A stretch of 53,997 nt of DNA. Origin: Iodobacter sp. BJB302. Lineage in GTDB: Bacteria; Pseudomonadota; Gammaproteobacteria; Burkholderiales; Chitinibacteraceae. How positions within the stretch are numbered: position 1 is the first letter of the stretch; every line of letters begins with the position of its first letter. Positions 36,232 through 45,951 of the stretch are shown here, piece by piece. Below the pieces are notes generated by a model that did not search any database, was not told where the DNA came from, and saw only the letters and a program-made list of their open reading frames with translations. A program made the position numbers and the translations under genes. The stretch is taken from positions 1 through 53,997 of the forward strand of contig NZ_PDZG01000031.1 in NCBI RefSeq assembly GCF_002735645.1. Direction: 5' to 3'.

Positions 36232-39093
36232 TTAAAACTCCTCCCAATCACCATCATCCGCAGTAGGCCCTGGCAATTTTTTACCGGTACTGCCTGACTT
36301 TTGCGGTGCAGGTGTACGGCTGATCTGAGGAGAGCGTGCCACTGGTGCACTACTGCGCGGCGCGGCCAGCTGTTTCGTGGCTACTCCTGCATGCTGATAA
36401 GCAGCCCCCACTTTAAACACAGCGATGGCATCAGCCAGGCTACCCGCCTGCTCTTCAAGACTCTCGGCAGCGGCTGCGGCCTCTTCAACAAGAGCAGCAT
36501 TTTGCTGAGTGTTTTCGTCCATCTGCACCACAGCCTGATTAACCTGCTCGATACCCGAGCTTTGCTCTGCACTGGCTGCGGAAATTTCACTCATGATATC
36601 GGTTACACGGCGAACAGCCGTCACCACTTCTTGCATGGTGCGCCCTGCTTCATCCACCAAACGTGAGCCCGATTCCACCTTCACAACCGAATCACCAATC
36701 AGCGATTTAATTTCCTTAGCGGCTGCGGCAGAGCGTTGCGCCAGATTACGTACCTCGCTGGCCACCACCGCAAAGCCCCGGCCCTGCTCGCCCGCCCTTG
36801 CCGCTTCAACTGCAGCGTTCAGAGCCAGAATATTGGTCTGGAAGGCAATGCCATCAATCACAGAAATAATATCGACAATCTTTTTGGCGCTGTTATTAAT
36901 CTCAGACATCGTAGAAACAACTTGCTCAACAACCCCTCCGCCTTTGACTGCGATATCTGATGCACCAATAGCCAGCTGATTGGCTTGTCTGGCGTTTTCA
37001 GCATTTTGTTTCACCGTGCCTGTCAGCTCTTCCATGCTGGAGGCGGTTTCCTCAAGACTGGCGGCCTGTTGCTCGGTACGGCTGGACAGATTGTTATTAC
37101 CTGCAGCAATTTCCTGCGATGCGGTATTAATCAGGCCAACCGAATCTTTAATTTGCATGACGATTTCAGATAAACGCTCACCGGTTAAATTGCAATCATC
37201 TTTTAATTGCCCCAGCGTGCCTTTGTAATCATCATTAATCGTTTCAGACAAATCGCCGCGGGCCAGTGCTCCCAATACCCGAACCACATCAGCAAGCCCC
37301 TTTTCATTAGATGACATCAGCTGATTCATGCCCTCACACAATTTGAGCGTAAAGCCTTCTTTGCCTTCTATTTTGGCTCGTTTAGAAAAATCGCCATGGA
37401 CGGCTGCCGATTCAACAATATCAGCAATCTCTGCTTCCACAGCCACTTCTAAAGTGCGATCAAGCCATTCAACAACCGTGCCTTGACGAACCCCTTCATC
37501 ATCATAAACAGGATTTGCCACCAGTTTAAAAGTGCGCCCGCCAACTACAATTTCAGTGGTATACGTACTCCGTAAATTAGCTAGCATATCACGCTGATGC
37601 GCTGGGTTTTTGTGGAAAATATCCACATTCTGGCCAATCAATTTACTCACATCAAACTGCGGCAATACTTTACGCAATTCATTCTGCGCAAAATTAAGCA
37701 TACTCGTCACTGATTTATTCATGTAAATGATTTCACGTTCATTATTTGCAATCATCACATTAGTTGTACAGCCATCCAGTGCCGCCTTAATTCTGGCATT
37801 TTCCGCAGCCAACTGATTCGCCTTGGTGCTTGCCGCTAATTCATCCGTCCTATCCTGCCATTCTACAACCGTACCTAATCTTGATTTACTCTTAGAAAAA
37901 ACTGGCGTAACGAGCAAGCGGAAAGTACGCCCACCTAAAACCAGCTGAGCTTCATGAGTAGATTGTAAACCTGCTAATAAATTTCTTTGATAAGCGGGGT
38001 TTTTATGAAAAACATCAATACTACTACCCAATACTTTTGAAGCGGAAAACTGCGGCACATCTTTCCGAATTGCAGATTCTGCATTGAGCAGCATTTTTTC
38101 CATTGAATCATTTGTATAAATTATATTAAAGTTTTCATCCGCCATCATGACATTAGTTGATGCAACATCTAAGGCGGATTGTAAATTAGCACTTTCTACG
38201 GCCTCGGTCATGTCTGAAGCATATTTCACTACTTTATAAGGCTTGCCATTAACATCAAGTAAAGGGTTATAGCTGGCTTGAATCCATACTTTTTTCCCTC
38301 CTTTACCAATGCGCTGATAAATTCCGGATTCAAACTCACCCCTTCTTAATTTATCCCAAAAAGCAATATATTCCGATGACTGCCGGTAGGCTGGGTCAAC
38401 AAACATACTATGATGCTGATCTTTAATTTCATTTAATTTATAACCAAGACAATTTAAAAAATTATCATTTGCTGTTAATATTTTACCATTTAGATCAAAC
38501 TCAATCACGGCCTGCGCTTTACCTACAGCCACATCTTTCGCCTTTAATTCATTGGCCTCATTAATTGATGATGTCACATCTGTTGCAAATTTAACGACTT
38601 TATATGGCTTACCCGTACTATCAAATATAGGGTTATAACTTGCCTGAATCCATACTTCCTTTCCCCCCTGACCGACACGTTTGTATTTTCCTGAATCAAA
38701 TTCACCACGTCTTAATTTATCCCAAAATGCAGCATATTCTGCAGATTGCCTTTGCACTGAATCAACAAACATACTATGGTGCTGATCTTTAATATCACTT
38801 AAGCGATAGCCTAAGCAATTAAGAAAGTTATCGTTAGCGGTTAATATTCTGCCGCTTAGATCAAATTCAATAACTGCTTGTGATTTTTCAATTGCATTCG
38901 TTTTAGCTTTTAATTCCAGCAACTCCTCCTGCAGGTTCAAAATTTGCTTTTTAGAAGCTTCTTCTTTAAGCGGATCAAATGCCAGCTCGGCCTTCATGGC
39001 TCTGGCTCTTAGTTCTTGTACTTCATCCTGCAAACTGAGAATCTGCTTTCTGCTTGCTTCTTCTTTAGCCGGATCTGAAAAGAGATTAAACAT
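36232..39093 (-). CDS. Soluble methyl-accepting chemotaxis protein with four PAS domains and C-terminal CheR tether
   Basis: 953 residues with no transmembrane helix, so cytoplasmic. The N-terminus has a duplicated 33-residue coiled-coil unit ([16 protein letters not shown] at 7-22, [16 protein letters not shown] at 40-55). PAS1 (about 68-176) and PAS2 (190-298) are near copies at a period of 122 residues; PAS3 (304-417) and PAS4 (431-546) form a second similar pair with [16 protein letters not shown]. Two HAMP-like helices follow (550-640), then the signalling hairpin with [21 protein letters not shown]. The end GDWEEF is a CheR/CheB-binding pentapeptide. It sits between cheW and cheR. The sensed signal is unknown. 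Confidence 0.93.
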   Translation of the reverse strand: MFNLFSDPAKEEASRKQILSLQDEVQELRARAMKAELAFDPLKEEASKKQILNLQEELLELKAKTNAIEKSQAVIEFDLSGRILTANDNFLNCLGYRLSDIKDQHHSMFVDSVQRQSAEYAAFWDKLRRGEFDSGKYKRVGQGGKEVWIQASYNPIFDSTGKPYKVVKFATDVTSSINEANELKAKDVAVGKAQAVIEFDLNGKILTANDNFLNCLGYKLNEIKDQHHSMFVDPAYRQSSEYIAFWDKLRRGEFESGIYQRIGKGGKKVWIQASYNPLLDVNGKPYKVVKYASDMTEAVESANLQSALDVASTNVMMADENFNIIYTNDSMEKMLLNAESAIRKDVPQFSASKVLGSSIDVFHKNPAYQRNLLAGLQSTHEAQLVLGGRTFRLLVTPVFSKSKSRLGTVVEWQDRTDELAASTKANQLAAENARIKAALDGCTTNVMIANNEREIIYMNKSVTSMLNFAQNELRKVLPQFDVSKLIGQNVDIFHKNPAHQRDMLANLRSTYTTEIVVGGRTFKLVANPVYDDEGVRQGTVVEWLDRTLEVAVEAEIADIVESAAVHGDFSKRAKIEGKEGFTLKLCEGMNQLMSSNEKGLADVVRVLGALARGDLSETINDDYKGTLGQLKDDCNLTGERLSEIVMQIKDSVGLINTASQEIAAGNNNLSSRTEQQAASLEETASSMEELTGTVKQNAENARQANQLAIGASDIAVKGGGVVEQVVSTMSEINNSAKKIVDIISVIDGIAFQTNILALNAAVEAARAGEQGRGFAVVASEVRNLAQRSAAAAKEIKSLIGDSVVKVESGSRLVDEAGRTMQEVVTAVRRVTDIMSEISAASAEQSSGIEQVNQAVVQMDENTQQNAALVEEAAAAAESLEEQAGSLADAIAVFKVGAAYQHAGVATKQLAAPRSSAPVARSPQISRTPAPQKSGSTGKKLPGPTADDGDWEEF

Positions 39094-39115
39094 AGTGCTC
39101 TCCTTGAATCATCAA

Positions 39116-39601
39116 TTAAACGGTTACGGCAACATGATCGACTAATGACATATCGCTACTGGTCATGAGTTTCTCAATATCAACGAGGATAATCATGCGC
39201 TCCTCTAAAGTGCCTAATCCCTGTATATAGGCAGTATCGAGAACCGCACCAAATTCCGGAGCCGGTTTAACGTGATTAGCCGCCAAAGTTAAAACATCAG
39301 AAACACCATCAACTACAATACCTACTGTCCGATTAGCCACATTCAGGATAATGACTACGGTGAAATGGTCATACATAATATTACCCAGACCAAACTTAAT
39401 TCTTAAATCAACAATAGGAACAATATTGCCACGCAAATTAATAACACCTTTAATAAAGGCAGGCACATTAGCAATGCTCGTTACCGCATCATAGCCACGA
39501 ATTTCCTGCACCTTTAAAATATCAATGCCGTACTCTTCGCTGCCTAATGCAAAAACCAGAATCTCACGAGCGGCATCCGGGTGATCCAAACCATTATCCA
39601 T
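39116..39601 (-). CDS. cheW: Chemotaxis coupling protein CheW
   Basis: 161 residues with the CheW SH3-like double-barrel fold: [22 protein letters not shown] (cited in pieces), [22 protein letters not shown] and [14 protein letters not shown]. It couples receptors to the CheA encoded immediately upstream (37 bases). AGAGGA precedes the ATG. Together with the adjacent receptor and CheA it forms a core signalling unit. Length is normal for the family. Confidence 0.96.
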   Translation of the reverse strand: MDNGLDHPDAAREILVFALGSEEYGIDILKVQEIRGYDAVTSIANVPAFIKGVINLRGNIVPIVDLRIKFGLGNIMYDHFTVVIILNVANRTVGIVVDGVSDVLTLAANHVKPAPEFGAVLDTAYIQGLGTLEERMIILVDIEKLMTSSDMSLVDHVAVTV

Positions 39602-39638
39602 CTTCAGTCCTCTATTAAATGAATGCGATCAGAAACAC

Positions 39639-41852
39639 TTAAGCAACAGCCCGCGAGAGCCCCTGACTAATATGCACCAGTTGGGCTACATCCAGAATAA
39701 ATGCAACGTGGCCATCCCCCATAATGGTGGCACCCGCCACCCCAGGAACTTTTCTATAATTTGTTTCCAGGTTCTTTACCACAACCTGATGCTGCCCAAG
39801 TAAATCATCAACAAACATGGCGACTTTCTCGCCTTCTGCTTCTAATATAATGACCAGGCCTTCATGAAAATGAGTCACTTTAGGCGGCACATTAAATATT
39901 TCATGCAGTGCTATTAAAGGGAGATATTCGCCACGTACATTAATCACCCGGCCTTTGCCTGCCATGGTTTTTACTTCATCAGGCCGGGGCTGCAAAGATT
40001 CGATAATAAAAGCCAGTGGAATTAAATAAATCTCTTCACCAACCGAAATAGACATGCCATCTAAAATAGCCAAAGTCAGCGGCAATCGGATGCTCATGGT
40101 TGAGCCAATTCCATACATCGAGCTAATTTCAATCCGCCCGCCCATAGATTGAATATTCCGCCGCACCACATCCATTCCCACCCCGCGACCTGACACATCG
40201 GTCACCTGTGCCGCAGTAGAAAAGCCCGCTTCAAAAATCAGCAGCCAGACTTCGCTGTCTGTCATGGCGTCGCTCACCGGAATATCGCGCTCACGTGCTT
40301 TGGCTAAAATACGCTCGCGATTTAACCCTGCACCGTCATCAGCAACTTCAATCACAATATTCCCCCCCTGATGAAACGCTCTTAATGTCAGCGTCCCCGT
40401 AGGGGATTTACCTTTAGCAACACGCTCGTCTGGTAATTCAATTCCATGATCTAAGCTGTTTCTCACCAAATGAGTTAAAGGATCTGATAGTTTTTCAATA
40501 AACCCTTTATCTAATTCTGTGCTTTCGCCAATGAGTTTTAATTCAATTTTCTTATTTAATTTGCCTGCTAAATCTCTGACGAGGCGGGGGAAACGGCTGA
40601 ATACAAAGGAAATAGGCATCATACGAATCGACATCACCGATTCCTGCAGCTCACGGGTATTACGCTCTAACTGCCCGACACCTGACAGCATATTCTCATG
40701 CAGTACCGGGTCCAGATTCAGCGCAGTTTGCACCAACATCGATTGGGTAATAACTAACTCACCCACTAAATTAAGTAATTGATCGACTTTTTCTACGCTG
40801 ACACGAATAGACGTATCTGCAGCCGCCGCAGCGGGCTTGGCAGCAGTACCAGAAGGCGCTTTAGACTTAGCGGCCTGAGGCTCAGCCTCTTCTGCTTTCA
40901 CCTCTGCAACTTTAACCACTTCCACAGCGGCACCTGCAGGGGCAAGCACCTTTGGGCGAGGCTCAAAAAAGCCATAACCTGCACCATCAGTCACCGTTTC
41001 GGCAGGGGCTGGCGAAGGAGGCGCAGTAATATCCGTAAAGAAACCGTAGCCCTCTCCATCTTGGCTGCCAGCAGCGGGTTTATCATCGCTAAAAAAGCCA
41101 TAACCATCACCGTCTTCTAATCCAGCTGACTTAGCCGGCTCATCATCGGTGAAAAAGCCATAGCCATCACCGTCGCTAAGCTTGCCAGAGGATGCAGAAA
41201 TCTCTGGCTGAATAATTTGAATACGTGAGTGCTCTACTGCAAAAGCCAGAGTAGCGATAATTTCTTGTGGCAAAGCCTGAGCCACAATCTGATAAATCCA
41301 ATCGCTTTCAGCCCCGCCTTCAATACAGGAGCGTAATTCCCCATACCCCTGCAAAGCATGCATAACAGACGAATGATCAAACGGCTCACCAGCAGAAATA
41401 ATAACTTGTAAACCATTATGATTATCTGCTGCGGCGTTAACTGGATGGGCTTCATCTCCACCTGAATCGTTTGCAAATTTTTCAAGCAAGCTGGTAATTT
41501 CTTTTGCCGCATCCAGATCGGCAACACCCCCATCGCGGTGAGCAGACAGGATATTTTGCAGTACGTCGCCGCTGCGCAAAAACACATCGATCATATCCGC
41601 CCGAAGATCGAGCTCATTTTTACGAATTCTATCCAGCAGGTTTTCAAGAATATGAGTGACGCCCGCTAAATCAGTAAAACCAAAGGTAGCCGCTCCGCCT
41701 TTAATCGAATGAGCAGCACGAAAAATGGCATTTAAATCTTCACTATCCGGCTCATCCAAGCTGAGCTTAAGCAAAATGGATTCCATTGTTGCAAGATGCT
41801 CTGCAGCTTCATCAAAGAAAACTGCAATAAACTGGCTCATATCGATCGCCAT
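39639..41852 (-). CDS. cheA: Chemotaxis histidine kinase CheA (copy 1)
   Basis: About 737 residues. P1 has its phosphohistidine at His48 (IFRAAHSIKGGAATFG). A P2-like region lies at about 145-220. Between it and P3 is an unusual linker holding four DG-x-GYGFF repeats (residues about 227-296). P3 dimerisation, P4 ATPase (LVRNSLDHGIELP, ADDGAGLNRE, GRGVGMDVVRRN) and a C-terminal P5 CheW-like domain follow. It phosphorylates CheY and CheB. The ATG at 41852 has GGAGGGG just before it; the frame runs up to 41894 into cheY. It overlaps neither neighbour. Confidence 0.96.
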   Translation of the reverse strand: MAIDMSQFIAVFFDEAAEHLATMESILLKLSLDEPDSEDLNAIFRAAHSIKGGAATFGFTDLAGVTHILENLLDRIRKNELDLRADMIDVFLRSGDVLQNILSAHRDGGVADLDAAKEITSLLEKFANDSGGDEAHPVNAAADNHNGLQVIISAGEPFDHSSVMHALQGYGELRSCIEGGAESDWIYQIVAQALPQEIIATLAFAVEHSRIQIIQPEISASSGKLSDGDGYGFFTDDEPAKSAGLEDGDGYGFFSDDKPAAGSQDGEGYGFFTDITAPPSPAPAETVTDGAGYGFFEPRPKVLAPAGAAVEVVKVAEVKAEEAEPQAAKSKAPSGTAAKPAAAAADTSIRVSVEKVDQLLNLVGELVITQSMLVQTALNLDPVLHENMLSGVGQLERNTRELQESVMSIRMMPISFVFSRFPRLVRDLAGKLNKKIELKLIGESTELDKGFIEKLSDPLTHLVRNSLDHGIELPDERVAKGKSPTGTLTLRAFHQGGNIVIEVADDGAGLNRERILAKARERDIPVSDAMTDSEVWLLIFEAGFSTAAQVTDVSGRGVGMDVVRRNIQSMGGRIEISSMYGIGSTMSIRLPLTLAILDGMSISVGEEIYLIPLAFIIESLQPRPDEVKTMAGKGRVINVRGEYLPLIALHEIFNVPPKVTHFHEGLVIILEAEGEKVAMFVDDLLGQHQVVVKNLETNYRKVPGVAGATIMGDGHVAFILDVAQLVHISQGLSRAVA
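40965..41174 (-). repeat. Four coding repeats DG-x-GYGFF in the CheA linker
   Basis: Units DGDGYGFF, DGDGYGFF, DGEGYGFF and DGAGYGFF occur at intervals of 20, 18 and 24 residues in an acidic Pro/Ala-rich linker between the P2-like and P3 domains. The aromatic GYGFF core is invariant in all four. Similar Gly-Phe-Phe motifs occur singly in some CheA linkers as far as I recall. Confidence 0.85.
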
Positions 41853-41886
41853 ATCCCCTCCTTCAGTGGCAAGCTGGGCTTTATAA

Positions 41887-42252
41887 CTAACCAATCACTT
41901 TGCGTACCACTTCGAGTAATTTCTGAGGGTCAAACGGTTTCACCAGCCAACCTGTTGCACCTGCCGTTTTGCCCTGCATTTTCATGGCATCACTTGATTC
42001 AGTCGTGAGCATCAGCATGGGGATGGATTTATACTGTGGCGTGGCACGCAGCGTTTTAATCAGCGTCAGCCCATCCATGCCGGGCATATTCTGATCGGTT
42101 AGAATTAAATCAACCTGCATTTTTTTTGCCTGCTGAACGCCTAAATTTCCATCACTGGCCTCAACCACATCGTAACCTGCACTTTTCAGGGTAAACACCA
42201 CCATTTGCCGAATCGATGCAGAATCATCAACGGTCAGAATCTTTTTAGCCAT
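41887..42252 (-). CDS. cheY: Chemotaxis response regulator CheY (copy 1)
   Basis: 121 residues, a single receiver domain. TVDDSASIRQM supplies the acidic pair, LILTDQNMPGMDG the phosphoacceptor Asp, TTESS the Thr and VKPFD the Lys. It is located between the CheA gene and the chemoreceptor-like gene, with GGAGGG before the ATG. It overlaps nothing; 35 bases separate its stop from the cheA start. This CheY differs notably from the copy at 49352-49741 and probably serves the CheA/CheW set on the minus strand, where no cheZ is found. Confidence 0.96.
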   Translation of the reverse strand: MAKKILTVDDSASIRQMVVFTLKSAGYDVVEASDGNLGVQQAKKMQVDLILTDQNMPGMDGLTLIKTLRATPQYKSIPMLMLTTESSDAMKMQGKTAGATGWLVKPFDPQKLLEVVRKVIG

Positions 42253-42374
42253 ATTCCCTCCAACTATGTATTAATCGCTATACACGTGTTTAAAAAATCA
42301 AGCATTCAACCTTTACTTTTCTATTAAAGGAATCTATGCAAAAAAGACCTCAGCAGGGTATTACAATGAAACCA

Positions 42375-43571
42375 TCAAAATAAATCGATATCGCCACTGC
42401 TCATACTTTCCTGAGCTACAGGATTTTTATGCAATGCATCCGCCATTAATAAAGACCGCTCGCCAAGTTCTTGTAATTCTGCTATTTTTTCTTTCCATGC
42501 CAAAACCGGGTTTTTCTGATTTGCAATATAGCCATAAATTAATGCCAGTGCTTCCTGTATTTCTGACTGAGCAGCAACACGGCCTTTAGCATGTAATAAA
42601 AGCTGATTTACCAAATCCTGAAACTGTAAGCCCCGGACCGCATTAGATACTCCGTGCTCTACCTGATTCGCAATTTTGGCTAATTCATTCACAACTGACT
42701 CAACATTTTTATTCATCACCCCAATACTTGCCATTGTTTTCTCTACTTGCACCTTTGACTGCATTGACTTGCTCATATCCTGCGAGGCCAGTTTCATAAT
42801 TGCCTCCTCTGCTATAGCTACTGATTCATGAATTTGCCGGACATTACCGCGAATCTGCCGACTAAAGTGATTGGTGCGCATTGAAAGCGCCCTCACTTCA
42901 TCAGCGACCACTGCAAAGCCCCTGCCTGCCTCTCCAGCTCTGGCCGCCTCAATAGCAGCATTTAACGCTAATAAATTAGTTTGTTTTGCAATTGATTCAA
43001 TTTCATTTAAAACACCCAGTACCTCCTCTACCACTTTGCCCACTTTCTCCATTTGATCCACCAGCCCCATTGCGGTGTAAGAATTGGAGATAATACTATC
43101 CACAAAAATAGTCAGAATTTCGGATGTCTCAGTCACAAATGATTCAAAACAACCACCGCTCTCACCGGCTGTATGTTTAAAAAGAGATTCTGCCATTTCT
43201 TTTTGTAAGCGTGATTGATCGGCAATTTCAACAAAACCACTGAGTAAAGCAGGAATTGCATCTGCAAAAATCTCTACCGCCCGCTTCATTTCATTATCTG
43301 CCAGCTGTAATTGCGATACTGAAAAAAGACACATATCAGATTGTTTTTGTAAGGAGCCCCCCATATGCTGAAGGTCTTTAAACTGTGCCGCTTCTTTCTC
43401 TATTGCCGGGGTATGCTCTGTAAATTTCAGAATAAGTAGCGGGCCCCAGGCCGCAATTAAACCGCAGGTGGTGAATAACCACAGAGATGTATTACTCCAT
43501 ACAATCACTATTGTCACCACACTTACAAACACGGCGAAGTAAAACAATAGATGAAGGGACTTTTTAGACAT
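42375..43571 (-). CDS. Short membrane chemoreceptor-like protein with a CheZ-type D-x3-Q motif
   Basis: 398 residues. Two transmembrane helices near residues 7-25 and 29-49 are joined by only a few residues, so there is no periplasmic sensor and no HAMP domain. The middle (about 190-240) has the receptor tip: [39 protein letters not shown]. Residues 315-323 read LQFQDLVNQ with Asp319 and Gln323, the same spacing and context as the CheZ active site (QDFQDLTGQ). The protein ends SSGDIDLF. It lies 122 bases upstream of cheY on the same strand. Annotators would call it an MCP; a phosphatase role is my inference. Confidence 0.85.
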   Translation of the reverse strand: MSKKSLHLLFYFAVFVSVVTIVIVWSNTSLWLFTTCGLIAAWGPLLILKFTEHTPAIEKEAAQFKDLQHMGGSLQKQSDMCLFSVSQLQLADNEMKRAVEIFADAIPALLSGFVEIADQSRLQKEMAESLFKHTAGESGGCFESFVTETSEILTIFVDSIISNSYTAMGLVDQMEKVGKVVEEVLGVLNEIESIAKQTNLLALNAAIEAARAGEAGRGFAVVADEVRALSMRTNHFSRQIRGNVRQIHESVAIAEEAIMKLASQDMSKSMQSKVQVEKTMASIGVMNKNVESVVNELAKIANQVEHGVSNAVRGLQFQDLVNQLLLHAKGRVAAQSEIQEALALIYGYIANQKNPVLAWKEKIAELQELGERSLLMADALHKNPVAQESMSSGDIDLF

Positions 43572-43830
43572 AAAAAACCTCAGATTTAATACAGGCTATC
43601 AATAGCAAAATGCCTCCTTCTGCATTTAATAAAGATAGCTTATCCTGTAGGAATTGAAACCAAAACCAGACAAGACAGATTAAAGAATCGGGTATAGAAG
43701 GAATATAAGTGGGGGGGACAGACCGGGGATCGAACCAATAAAACAAGAAGCCACATTAATTGTGGCCGGAAGGTGGCTTTAATTTGTAAACAATGAAATA
43801 CAGGAAGCAGAAAAAAAGAGAGGTGGCAAT
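43572..43830. other. Gap between the receptor-like gene and the HsbR-like gene
   Basis: 259 bases with no credible gene. It holds a run of G residues at about 43711-43717 and a hairpin CCACA-TTAAT-TGTGG at 43751-43765, within a larger AAGCCAC/GTGGCTT pair (43748-43779). The latter could end the HsbR-like transcript, though it lacks a strong T-run. Confidence 0.5.
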
Positions 43831-45552
43831 TTATACGGTTTCAGTACGAGGGATATAGTAAGCAACAACTTCATTACCCGTGCCGTGATATTGGGCTGAA
43901 GCACAGAGCGAGCGCACCAATGCAATTCCACGGCCAAAAGCCAGCTGGTGGCTTAATTCTACATTACCAGAATAAAGCTGAGACCAGTCAAAACCTGGGC
44001 CACTGTCTTTAACCCGGATTCTTAAAACATCTTTGCCATCATAATGTAATCCGGTTAAATCAATTTCTATCCGGCCCTCAGTCAGCATTTCTAAACGATT
44101 AGCACGTTCACATAAATACTGCTCCATCCCGTCTGCGCCACGTTTCATGGCCGAATTAAGGCCCAAAACGCCATGATCAAGTGCATTTACAAATAACTCG
44201 GTCAAAATCAGAAAAACATCAGACTGGCTGTGCGCTAATGATCTGACGCCGCCAATAAAATTCATCATAAAGGGCACGGTATTAATATGCCGGATTTCAT
44301 CTACCCCCAGTGCAACGCTGTATCTCCATGCGCTTTCTCCTAAGGCAGCCAGTGTAGAAATATTTACTTCCTCCGAAACCGCAGGAATTCGCTCTTTAGA
44401 TCTTGCAATTGGCCTGTCACCAAAATAAGCAAGTACAAGAGAAATATCATCATGATGAGCCTCACCATCTAAAAAATGGGCTAAATCATTTTTTGCATGG
44501 AATAAACGCTGATCTGCAGGTGCCGCCGCCAGGACCTGCAGCAGCCGGTCTAAACCATAATCGCCTTTGCTGGAGTGCCTGGCCTCGATCAAACCATCTG
44601 AATAAGCAGCAAGACATGCCGGCTCGTTAAAATAATAACGATCCGTCATCACGTCCATGGCGTTGGTTGGCACAATGCCAAGGGGTAAATGCGAGGACTT
44701 CCAAGTATGTTTGATTTCACCATCAGGGGACATTACCTGAACTGAAGGCATCCCTCCATTCCAGACCTCAATGCAACCCGCGGATTCATCTATAGAAATA
44801 AGGACCAGTGCAACAAATCGCCCTATAGGCAGTACTTGCCTCACTTTCTTATTCATTTCAATTAAAATATCAGAAATGGTATAGCCTTTTTCAGTCATCG
44901 TATAAAAAGGCTGGGTAAGGGGCAATACATTCAGTGCGGCGGTCAGCCCGTGGCCAATACCATCGGCCAGCATCAGATATAAAGCCTGACCGGGTGTTCT
45001 GGCGGCAGCAATTAAATCGCCTGACAGACTTTCCGCAGGGGACAGGTAGTATTCAAATTGGGGATCATAAAGCAATTCGGCATTGACCATTTGCTCCATT
45101 AAATGACTGACTACGCGTTTTTCTTCTTCTGCACGATCATAGTAATCTGCCAATTTAAGAGATTGCTCTCTTACTTTTCGATTTAATTCTAAGGTACGGC
45201 TAAATGCTTTTAACTTGGCTTCAAGCACACGAAAATTAACAGGTTTATTGATGTAATCATCAGCCCCCTGCTCAATCGCCTCCGCCAGCTTGTTTTCTTC
45301 GCCGACTCCAGTGACAAAAACAATCGGCACCCACGTCTCATGTGCCTCATGCTTTATCGCAACAGCCGCCTCCAAACCCGACATGACAGGCATCATCATG
45401 TCCATCAGCACCAGATCAGGCCTTTCCCGCCGCCAGGTTTCCAGTGCCTCCAGCCCATTGTGAGCCTGAATAGCCTTGTGCCCTAACGCCTCTACAAAAC
45501 GAGAGATGAGTAAGAGTACGGATTCAGTATCGTCAACGACCAGAATTTTCAT
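43831..45552 (-). CDS. Response regulator with PP2C (SpoIIE/RsbU) phosphatase and HATPase kinase domains, HsbR-like
   Basis: About 573 residues. The N-terminal receiver (1-120) has Asp in LVLMDMMMPVMSG. A coiled linker leads to a PP2C/SpoIIE domain with SGDLIAAAR, LADGIGHGLTAAL, AYSDGLIEAR and HHDDISLVLA (metal-binding Asp residues). A C-terminal GHKL ATPase domain follows, with ELFVNALDHGVLG. This order matches Pseudomonas HsbR, which reversibly phosphorylates the anti-sigma antagonist HsbA. It follows the STAS gene with a short gap, as in that pair. The ATG at 45552 is favoured; the frame runs to a TTG at 45564. Confidence 0.9.
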   Translation of the reverse strand: MKILVVDDTESVLLLISRFVEALGHKAIQAHNGLEALETWRRERPDLVLMDMMMPVMSGLEAAVAIKHEAHETWVPIVFVTGVGEENKLAEAIEQGADDYINKPVNFRVLEAKLKAFSRTLELNRKVREQSLKLADYYDRAEEEKRVVSHLMEQMVNAELLYDPQFEYYLSPAESLSGDLIAAARTPGQALYLMLADGIGHGLTAALNVLPLTQPFYTMTEKGYTISDILIEMNKKVRQVLPIGRFVALVLISIDESAGCIEVWNGGMPSVQVMSPDGEIKHTWKSSHLPLGIVPTNAMDVMTDRYYFNEPACLAAYSDGLIEARHSSKGDYGLDRLLQVLAAAPADQRLFHAKNDLAHFLDGEAHHDDISLVLAYFGDRPIARSKERIPAVSEEVNISTLAALGESAWRYSVALGVDEIRHINTVPFMMNFIGGVRSLAHSQSDVFLILTELFVNALDHGVLGLNSAMKRGADGMEQYLCERANRLEMLTEGRIEIDLTGLHYDGKDVLRIRVKDSGPGFDWSQLYSGNVELSHQLAFGRGIALVRSLCASAQYHGTGNEVVAYYIPRTETV

Positions 45553-45560
45553 TGCAAGCT

Positions 45561-45866
45561 TCAACGTATAATAAAAATCTTACCAAAGCAGGCAATATCC
45601 AACACCTGTTTGACCGAATCCCTACAGTTTACAAGGGCTAAGCTTTTACTTGCAGCGCCGATTTTTTCTTTGAGCAGCAACAGCATCCCAAGTGCGGAGC
45701 TGTCCAGATAATTTACGTTTTGAAAGTCAACGAGGACTTCTTTGATGCCTGGGTTACTAATCAGCGTTTCACATACTTGGCGAAACTCGCGGTGGGCGCT
45801 GAAATCGAACTGTCCGGAGAGGACTACACGGCCCACATCCCCTTCAATCTGCACAGTTGGCGTCAT
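45561..45866 (-). CDS. STAS-domain anti-sigma factor antagonist, HsbA-like
   Basis: 101 residues, a lone STAS domain. The phospho-acceptor serine lies in NYLDSSALGMLLLLKEK, as in SpoIIAA and HsbA. It should be phosphorylated or dephosphorylated by the downstream phosphatase-kinase, whose start is close (stop at 45561). In Pseudomonas, unphosphorylated HsbA binds FlgM and also acts on a diguanylate cyclase; a similar link to flagellar control is plausible here because of the neighbours but unproven. Confidence 0.9.
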   Translation of the reverse strand: MTPTVQIEGDVGRVVLSGQFDFSAHREFRQVCETLISNPGIKEVLVDFQNVNYLDSSALGMLLLLKEKIGAASKSLALVNCRDSVKQVLDIACFGKIFIIR

Positions 45867-45951
45867 ACAAACCTCAACTCCATGAAAGTTACATGTTTAA
45901 AATCACAACAAAAAAACAAGACATGAGAAAGTTAAATAAGTGGTCTTGCTT

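Noticed and set aside
40965-41174. Repeats as DNA-level tandem repeat or CRISPR-like array
   Set aside because: They are coding repeats with varied codons and irregular spacing inside cheA, not a nucleotide array.
43715-43745. Minus strand reads GGTTCGATCCCC, like the T-arm of a tRNA
   Set aside because: The flanking bases do not form the T-stem or an acceptor stem, and no anticodon arm is present, so it is not a tRNA gene or clear remnant.
43564-43746. 60-codon minus-strand frame upstream of the receptor-like gene
   Set aside because: It overlaps the start region of that gene, lacks conserved features, and reads through the poly-G tract.
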